DNA of 64,000 bases, taken from contig UQVQ01000001.1 of NCBI GenBank assembly GCA_900544595.1, positions 1-64,000 of the forward strand, written 5' to 3'. The position numbers and the translations under genes are program-made. The notes beneath the pieces were generated by a model that was not told the origin of the DNA, did not search any database, and worked only from the letters and a program-made list of their open reading frames with translations. This stretch comes from an uncultured Bacillota bacterium (lineage in GTDB: Bacteria; Bacillota; Clostridia; Christensenellales; UBA1242). Of the stretch, positions 58,013 through 64,000 are shown in pieces (position 1 is the first letter of the stretch; each line of letters begins with the position of its first letter).

Positions 58013-60535
58013 ATGTCGCATTTTGTATATTATGTTGTTGCCCTTGTTTGCGCGGCCAGTTTAATTTGTGCTGGTATTCTTCTAAACAAAAAAAGCGAAA
58101 AAGCATATAAAATCTTTTTGATTGTTGCTTCTTCTCTTGTTGCGGCTGTTTTTCTTGTTCGATATATGTATGGATCGGACGCAATTGAGAATATGCTTGC
58201 GCTTGGGGGAACGCCATTTCCAACGAAAGCGGAAAACTTCTTTGCAATTTTCCTTGTTTGGTTTAGTTACAGTTCGGCTCTTTTGCTTTCACTTTATGGA
58301 TTTTTCAAAGTTAAATTTTTAAATAACTTTATCAAATTTTTTGCGTTTCCAGTAAGTTTGCTTAGTTTGTGTTTTATGAAATTCCACTTCACGGCAATAA
58401 TTGGCGAAAACGCAATAAATGAATATAGCGTTCGTGGATTTATTTTTGCCGCGGAAATTGGTCTTGTTTTTGGTTTTTCTCTTCTTGTTTTGATTTTGAA
58501 AACAAATTGGAAAAATGTTTGGGAAAAGCTTTGCAAGGGTTGGACAAATTTCGTTTCCTTTTTCAAAAAGGAAACATGGAAATTAAAAAAAGAAAAAAGA
58601 GCAGAGAAAAAGGCACAAAAAGCGCTTAAAAAAGAGGAAAAGAAGGCGATTCGCGCAAACGCAAAAAAGAAAACTTTTGCTCAAGTTTGGGATTTAGTTT
58701 GGGAAAAAATTAAATGGTTTTTCTCGAAATATTGGTTCCCAATTTTTGCCGTTATAATTGTTCTTTTCAGTCTTATGCCAGCCTACACCTTCCAAGGACT
58801 TTTTGGGTTTATCCATCAAACGGCTCTTGCAAAAAGTTTTGAGTTGCCACACAGAATTATCTTATACATTGGAATTATTCTTCCTTTCATTATTCATTTT
58901 TCGCTTAGAAAAGAAGAATTTAGCGAAAGAAAATTCTATCTTCTTTTCATCTGCCTTGGAACGCTCATAACATTCTCTCTCCACCATAAGTTCCAATCGT
59001 TTTTAGACCCAGTTAATTGGCCATTGCACCTTTGCAACACGGCAATGTATATCATGCCAATTGTTTTAATCTTCAAAATGAAGAGATTTTTCTATTTCAC
59101 GTATTTTATCAACGTTGTTGGCGCATTTTTTGCGATGTTTATGCCAAACTACAGCGAATCGCTTAATATGTTTTCAACGCGAATTTTAATTTTCTACACC
59201 AATCACTATATCGCATTCTTTATGCCAATTTTGTTTGTTTCGCTTGGAATGTTTAATAAGCCAAAATTTAAACAATTTGTTTATTCAATGCTTGGATTCT
59301 TAGGATATTTCATTCTTGTTCTTGTTTTAAACGCAATGTTCACGGGGCTTCACGAAGTTGGGCTTGCGAGCGCGGCAACCGATTTCTTCTTCATTAACAG
59401 TGATTTTATTGCCGACAAACTTGGAGAATGGTGCGTTCGGCTTATGGACATTAAGTGGGTTATTCCGGTTGGCCGAATTAAAATGACGTTCTATCCAGTT
59501 TACCAAGTGATTTTCTTTATCGTTTACATTGGAATTGGCTTTGCAATGTGGTTCATCTATGAACAAGCCTATGACATTGCAAGAAATTTTGAAGATATGA
59601 GACAGCGCAAAAAAGCAATTAAACTTGAAAGATTGGCGCTTGAAGCAAAAGTTGGGGGAAGGAGTTTAAAAGAACCTATGGAAAAAGAAAATGAAAATAA
59701 ATTGATTTTAAGAAATTTCTCAAAGAAATATGGAACAAGCAATGTTTATGCTGTTAAGGACGCAAATTTGGAAGTTCAGGGCGGCGAAATTTTTGGGTTC
59801 CTTGGGCCAAACGGCGCGGGAAAATCAACAATCATTAAAACTGTTGTTGGAATTCAACCAATAACAAGCGGGGAAATTGTTGTTTGCGGTTATGATGTTA
59901 AAAATCAATCGGTTGAAGCAAAAAAACAAATTGGATTTGTTCCAGACCACTATGCTTTATATGAAAAATTAACTGGAAGAGAGTATATCAACTACATTGC
60001 CGATTTATATGAAGTTTCGTTGGAAGACAGAAACAAGAGAATTGACGAATATGTTAAACGTTTCGAACTTGAAACGGCTTTCGACAATCAAATGAAAACC
60101 TATTCCCACGGAATGAAACAAAAAATTGCAATCATGTCCGCTCTTGTTCACGACCCAAAAGTTTGGATTTTGGACGAACCTTTAACTGGACTTGACCCAA
60201 ACAGCATTTTCCAAGTTAAAGAATGTATGAAAGAGCACGCAAAAAAAGGAAACATTGTTTTCTTCTCAAGCCATATTATCGACGTTGTTGAAAGAATTTG
60301 CGACAGAATTGCGATAATTAAAAAGGGAACAATTTTAACCTGCAAATCGGTTAAAGAAATTGAAGAGAGCGGGGTTTCGCTTGAACAATTCTATATGGAC
60401 ACAATTGAACAACACGTTGATGTTCAAGTTGACGAACCAAAGCAAGAAGAGACTTTGGAAGAAGGCGAGAACAAAAAAGAAAGAAAATTTAGAAGAAGAG
60501 ATAAAAAGTCGAAAAAAAGTGAGTTAAAAGCTTAG
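58013..60535 (+). CDS. YwaF/TMEM164-like membrane domain fused to an ABC ATPase
   Basis: 840 residues from ATG 58013. The first about 545 residues hold some twelve membrane helices split by a Lys/Ala-rich cytoplasmic loop (about 185-225). The second membrane half contains FSLHHKF and NWPLHLCN, resembling the PLHLC signature of the YwaF/TMEM164 (TIGR02206) family. From about 560 an ABC ATPase follows: Walker A GPNGAGKST, signature YSHGMKQKIAIM, Walker B VWILDEPLTG and switch His in FFSSHIID. The C-terminal 60 residues are an acidic then basic tail. YwaF proteins are normally separate. The next gene encodes the ABC-2-type membrane partner. Confidence 0.7.
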   Translation: MSHFVYYVVALVCAASLICAGILLNKKSEKAYKIFLIVASSLVAAVFLVRYMYGSDAIENMLALGGTPFPTKAENFFAIFLVWFSYSSALLLSLYGFFKVKFLNNFIKFFAFPVSLLSLCFMKFHFTAIIGENAINEYSVRGFIFAAEIGLVFGFSLLVLILKTNWKNVWEKLCKGWTNFVSFFKKETWKLKKEKRAEKKAQKALKKEEKKAIRANAKKKTFAQVWDLVWEKIKWFFSKYWFPIFAVIIVLFSLMPAYTFQGLFGFIHQTALAKSFELPHRIILYIGIILPFIIHFSLRKEEFSERKFYLLFICLGTLITFSLHHKFQSFLDPVNWPLHLCNTAMYIMPIVLIFKMKRFFYFTYFINVVGAFFAMFMPNYSESLNMFSTRILIFYTNHYIAFFMPILFVSLGMFNKPKFKQFVYSMLGFLGYFILVLVLNAMFTGLHEVGLASAATDFFFINSDFIADKLGEWCVRLMDIKWVIPVGRIKMTFYPVYQVIFFIVYIGIGFAMWFIYEQAYDIARNFEDMRQRKKAIKLERLALEAKVGGRSLKEPMEKENENKLILRNFSKKYGTSNVYAVKDANLEVQGGEIFGFLGPNGAGKSTIIKTVVGIQPITSGEIVVCGYDVKNQSVEAKKQIGFVPDHYALYEKLTGREYINYIADLYEVSLEDRNKRIDEYVKRFELETAFDNQMKTYSHGMKQKIAIMSALVHDPKVWILDEPLTGLDPNSIFQVKECMKEHAKKGNIVFFSSHIIDVVERICDRIAIIKKGTILTCKSVKEIEESGVSLEQFYMDTIEQHVDVQVDEPKQEETLEEGENKKERKFRRRDKKSKKSELKA

Positions 60536-60542
60536 GGAAAAG

Positions 60543-62270
60543 ATGAAACTTAAAGAAAAGAAACAAAAGGAAATAAGCCAGGTTAAGGTTAAAAAAGCAC
60601 CTTCAAAAGCCCAAAGACATATCAAGTCTCTTTGGACTCTTGTTATGCTTCAACTTAAGGATAAAATTGATTTTTCTTTCCTTAAAAGCGCCAGAAAAAC
60701 AATTTTTAAGGTTATATACTCAATTTTATGGTTTGTTGGCTTAACTGCGCTAATCTATTTAATGTTCTCGCTTGTTGTTAAGTTTGGGCTTTTTTCGTTC
60801 CTTCAAACTTTCAATTTCCGCGCGCTGTTAATTTTAATGACCGTTTTGTTTATTTTGTCGTTCTTTTCGTGTTTATTCAACGTAACTCGAACACTGTATT
60901 TTTCGAAAGATAATCAAGTTTTAATGACGATGCCGGCTTCAAACGGAACAATTTTTTCATCTAAACTTATTGTTTGCTTTATCTATGAACTAATAAAGAA
61001 TGTAACATATATTCTTCCTTTCTTCATTGCTTATGGGCTTGTTATGAAACTTTCGTTTTTCTTCTTCCTTTGGAGCATTCTTTCGCTTATTTTCATAACT
61101 GTTATAATTGTTGCATTAAGCGGACTTCTTTCAATTCCGGCAATGGGAATAACAATTCTTCTTAAACGAAATAAAATTCTTGAATTTATTGTTGTTGGAC
61201 TTGTTGTTGGAGGAATAACAACCGCTGTTGTTTTCACAATTGGTCTTCTTCCAACCGACCTTGACCTCGTTCGAGATTGGGGAAAAATTTATTGGTCAAT
61301 TCAAAATTTTCTTGCCCGTTTTGCCCAAATTTTCTTTATTTTCGATTATTTCCTTCAACTTCTAACCGGAATGGTCTATAACGGAACGGCTTTTTCGCCT
61401 TTTAACACGCAAAATGCAATAACATTTGGAATTTGCGTTGGAATTGTTCTTGTTTCAATTGGTCTTATTGTTGTCCTTTCAAAACCACTTTTCTTAAAAA
61501 TGGTTAGCACACCTTTTGAATATAAGAAAAACGAAAAGAAAAAACCACGCAAAAATCGCAAGTTTGCGGCTCTTCCTTCTTCAACAATTCAACATATGAA
61601 GCGCGAACTTAGAACCCCAAGCATAATTTACAGCATCGCAATTGTTGCGCTTCTTACTCCAATTGCAATTTTCCTTCAAAACAAGATTATTGCCGCAATG
61701 GACACTCGAATTCTTGGAAACTATATGGGAATTGCCTTCAACATTTTAATTATTTTGCTTATGATGCTTGCTTCAAATGTTATTTTGGCAAGTGTTTACA
61801 GCAGCGAAGGAAATTCTGCCTATCTCAACAAAATTGTTCCTGTTGCGTTTGGAATTCCGTTAACAGGAAAACTCCTAACAAATGCATTTATTTGTATAGT
61901 TTCAATTATTGTTTCAACTGTTTTAATTGATGTTTTTGCGCATATTGGAGCCGTTGCAACAATTCTTCTTTCAATTTCGCTTATATTAGTTTATCTTGCG
62001 CATCTTTATTGGAGCGCAGAACTTGATATTATGAATCCGCAAAACAGGCTCTATCAAACAACAGGAAAGCAACAAAAAAATCCAAACGAAATTAAGAGCA
62101 CAATAATTGCGTTTTTAACCTCTGCAATTTTTGCTTTCATAAGCTTCTTCCTTATGAGCGAAAATATTCAAATTGTTTTTGTTAAACTTTTGTTAATTTC
62201 TTTTGCATTCTGCGCAGCAAGAATATATTTGTTCTATACAAGAGTTAATTTATATTACAAGGAAAAATAA
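60543..62270 (+). CDS. ABC-2-type exporter permease subunit
   Basis: 575 residues with about twelve membrane helices in two groups and a basic N-terminus. The layout and segments such as FNVTRTLYFSKDNQVLMTMPAS (in part) and YSSEGNSAYLNKIVPV match the large putative ABC exporter family in Bacillota, whose ATPase partner is the fused gene upstream (7-nt gap, AGGGA site). Cargo unknown. Expected in the cytoplasmic membrane. Confidence 0.8.
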   Translation: MKLKEKKQKEISQVKVKKAPSKAQRHIKSLWTLVMLQLKDKIDFSFLKSARKTIFKVIYSILWFVGLTALIYLMFSLVVKFGLFSFLQTFNFRALLILMTVLFILSFFSCLFNVTRTLYFSKDNQVLMTMPASNGTIFSSKLIVCFIYELIKNVTYILPFFIAYGLVMKLSFFFFLWSILSLIFITVIIVALSGLLSIPAMGITILLKRNKILEFIVVGLVVGGITTAVVFTIGLLPTDLDLVRDWGKIYWSIQNFLARFAQIFFIFDYFLQLLTGMVYNGTAFSPFNTQNAITFGICVGIVLVSIGLIVVLSKPLFLKMVSTPFEYKKNEKKKPRKNRKFAALPSSTIQHMKRELRTPSIIYSIAIVALLTPIAIFLQNKIIAAMDTRILGNYMGIAFNILIILLMMLASNVILASVYSSEGNSAYLNKIVPVAFGIPLTGKLLTNAFICIVSIIVSTVLIDVFAHIGAVATILLSISLILVYLAHLYWSAELDIMNPQNRLYQTTGKQQKNPNEIKSTIIAFLTSAIFAFISFFLMSENIQIVFVKLLLISFAFCAARIYLFYTRVNLYYKEK

Positions 62271-62275
62271 GAAAA

Positions 62276-62794
62276 ATGAAAAAGTCGACAATTCTTCTAA
62301 TAATCTTAATATATTTAGCTTCAATCGTTGTGATTGGATTTTTTGGTATGAAGATTAAAGTTTATGATGAAATCAAATACGTTAAAAACATTGAAATGAG
62401 CGTTGAAGCTGAAAATGAAAATATGTTTACATTTATCGACGAGGGGGTTGACGCGGCAACAGGAAACAGAGCATATAAACTTATCATTAACTTTGATAAC
62501 TATTTAATTGGCTCGTTCACGCGCAAAAACGGAATAACAGAAGAGAGAAAATATATCCCTTTAACTTTAATTCCTTATGTAACCTATGACACGGGCGATG
62601 TTGCAAACTCCGAAGAGGAAAGTATTAAATATAGCATTTCAAACGAGGTTTTTGTTGACAAAGAATATGTTTCGCTTTCCGAAAGGGGACAGCTTTTGTG
62701 TTTCAAAACAGGAATTGCATTCATAATTTATGTTGACCCTGCGTCGAAAGGCGGAAACGGAACGGGAGCAATTATCTCGGTTTACGTTAACTAA
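62276..62794 (+). CDS. Unknown membrane-anchored extracellular protein of the ABC operon
   Basis: 172 residues. One N-terminal helix (about 4-26) followed by an extracellular beta-rich domain. No lipobox and no family recognised. It starts 5 nt after the permease with an AAGGAA site and ends at a terminator, so it is the third gene of the operon and a candidate accessory or sensing subunit of the transporter. Confidence 0.65.
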   Translation: MKKSTILLIILIYLASIVVIGFFGMKIKVYDEIKYVKNIEMSVEAENENMFTFIDEGVDAATGNRAYKLIINFDNYLIGSFTRKNGITEERKYIPLTLIPYVTYDTGDVANSEEESIKYSISNEVFVDKEYVSLSERGQLLCFKTGIAFIIYVDPASKGGNGTGAIISVYVN

Positions 62795-62822
62795 AAATTT
62801 TGGCAAACGCCAAAATTTTTTT
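62793..62822 (+). terminator. Terminator of the YwaF-ABC operon
   Basis: AAAAATTTTGGC and GCCAAAATTTTT around AAAC with a T-run, starting at the stop codon. Confidence 0.9.
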
Positions 62823-62911
62823 GTTGTTAAATCGCTTTGAGAAAAAAATTATTTATGTATAATAAATAATATTGAATTTATTTCAAAAGATAAAACAAAG
62901 GAGAAATTCAT

Positions 62912-64000
62912 ATGAAAAACAAAAAAATTGTGGCATTTTTGCTTTCATTTCTTGCTTGCATTTGCGTTGGTATCTTTTGCGTTTCTTGCGGAAAACCAAC
63001 TGTTAAAGAAATAAGCATCAATGCAGATTCTGTTCAAACAGAAATTTTGTATGGCACTGAATTTAACTATGACGACATTAAAGTTACTGCAAAACTTTCG
63101 GACGGAACAGAACAAGTTCTTAGCCATGAGGAATGCGAATTTTCGAAAATTGACACAACTGTTTTAGGAAAACAAACTTTAACAGTAACCTATGGTCTTT
63201 ACGAAGCAAAAATTGAAATAACCGTTTATGAAAAACTCGAAAGGATTAGTGTTCAATATGTTAATCCTGCCGATGCAACAACAGGTTATGTTCTTCAAGG
63301 CGAAACTCTTGATCTTTCAAAGTTCAAAGTTGTTGCTTTCTATAGCAAAAATCAAGTTACATTAAAAAACTCCGAAGTAACTTTCAACACTGTTGACACT
63401 TCAACACTTGGCGAAAAAACTTTGGAAGTTTCTTATAACGGAAAATCAACTTCTGTTAAAGTTCATGTTATTGAATCTTGGGCAGATGTTATCGGCTTGG
63501 AAATTGAATCAATTTCAATTGTTCCTTCTTCCGTTGCAACTTCTGTCTATCAAAACGAAACTTATAATGTTTCAAACTTGCAAATTGTTGTTACATACAA
63601 AAACGGCTTAACAGCAACTCTTAACTATTCCGACCATTTGGAAGGGGAGGACAAAATTTCCGTTTCAACAATTGACACAACAAAAGTTGGAAAACAAAAC
63701 CTAGTTGCAACATTTAAAGAGTTTTCTTCGCCTGCAATTGAGGTTGAAGTTAAAAAAACATACACAGTTATGGGATTTAGCGACCCAGCATTCGTAACGC
63801 TTTATAACGCAAATAAAGCTAATGCAAATGAGTTTAACAAAACTGGTTCAACAGGCAAAAAAGGTTTTAGCGTTACAAACAACGAATATCTTGTTGGCGA
63901 CGACAATGCGTTCATTTTCTCGCCAATTATGCAAGTTAGAACAAAAGACGGCGAATACAAAAATTTTGCTGAATATAAGGCAATCATTTCAGTTTATCTT
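62912..64000 (+). CDS. Lipoprotein with Ig-like (Big_3) repeats, truncated by window end
   Basis: 363 codons are present and the frame is open at the right edge. A signal peptide with Cys near residue 26 (FCVSCGK) suggests a lipoprotein, although the lipobox is imperfect. Three Big_3-like modules follow: each has an [IV]-x-x-x-Y-x-G-x-x-x-[DN] strand, a VSTIDTTKVGKQNL-type ending and 70-90 residue spacing. Similar to the Ig-like part of the lipoprotein at 45653-46600. AAGGAG lies 7 nt before the start. Surface-exposed; the remainder is outside the window. Confidence 0.75.
   Translation, partial: MKNKKIVAFLLSFLACICVGIFCVSCGKPTVKEISINADSVQTEILYGTEFNYDDIKVTAKLSDGTEQVLSHEECEFSKIDTTVLGKQTLTVTYGLYEAKIEITVYEKLERISVQYVNPADATTGYVLQGETLDLSKFKVVAFYSKNQVTLKNSEVTFNTVDTSTLGEKTLEVSYNGKSTSVKVHVIESWADVIGLEIESISIVPSSVATSVYQNETYNVSNLQIVVTYKNGLTATLNYSDHLEGEDKISVSTIDTTKVGKQNLVATFKEFSSPAIEVEVKKTYTVMGFSDPAFVTLYNANKANANEFNKTGSTGKKGFSVTNNEYLVGDDNAFIFSPIMQVRTKDGEYKNFAEYKAIISVYL

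Overview
The window is a gene-dense, AT-rich stretch of chromosome from a low-G+C Gram-positive bacterium (Bacillota, most likely a spore-forming or formerly spore-forming clostridial lineage). Evidence for this includes RNase Y, single-chain GlyQS, the rpmB / Asp23-family (YloU) / FakA (YloV) neighbourhood, a bifunctional penicillin-binding protein, HslUV, a YunB sporulation protein and a SpoVM-like micro-protein. No phage, plasmid, insertion sequence or CRISPR array is visible. Valine is read mostly as GTT and leucine often as CTT across nearly all genes, so the region looks like native core genome.

Layout. 1-2.4 kb: a truncated gene and a large surface protein. 2.5-3.2 kb: a TauE/SafE permease split into two half-size genes. 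3.3-7.2 kb: an operon of ferredoxin, Ppx/GppA-HD protein, HtrA-like lipoprotein and MreB-like protein; both actin-fold proteins have lost canonical nucleotide-site residues. 7.3-10.0 kb: a YkvI transporter converging on a SsuBC-type ABC pair. 10.1-11.7 kb: SpoVM-like peptide and an unknown membrane protein. 11.8-23.7 kb: housekeeping (rarA, PIN-like, GDPD, lepA-hemW, glyQS, a stand-alone GlmU acetyltransferase domain, a HAMP-only membrane protein, recX-acpS, tyrS-yigZ). 23.9-33.7 kb: class A PBP, dprA-topA, hslVU-tcdA, an RseC-like protein and thioredoxin, and YugP. 33.7-41.9 kb: a short alaS, rpmB, yloU-fakA-ankyrin protein, an alpha-oxoamine synthase, pgk-tpiA. 41.9-47.2 kb: two tRNAs, YunB, a U32 peptidase-family protein, two unknown or lipoprotein genes and a candidate structured RNA. 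47.3-53.1 kb: pheST-nifS-thiI. 53.1-55.9 kb: rny and rnhA. 56-62.8 kb: a membrane-anchored PadR regulator divergent from an operon whose first product fuses a YwaF-like membrane domain to an ABC ATPase. 62.9-64 kb: an Ig-like lipoprotein cut by the window edge.

How genes are expressed. Promoters of the form TTGnnn-N17-TAnnnT are easy to see. Genes inside operons usually carry AGGAG-type ribosome binding sites, but at least nine operon-leading genes have the -10 box ending only 6-9 nt before the start codon and no ribosome binding site, which implies leaderless mRNAs. Several of these promoters sit directly on the T-run of the preceding terminator.

The most unusual parts are the PadR-membrane / YwaF-ABC divergon, the operon with two degenerate actin-fold proteins, the SpoVM-like peptide with a charged tail, the leaderless promoter pattern and the candidate RNA between tRNA-Arg and pheS. 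All functional calls come from reading motifs; no database search was run.
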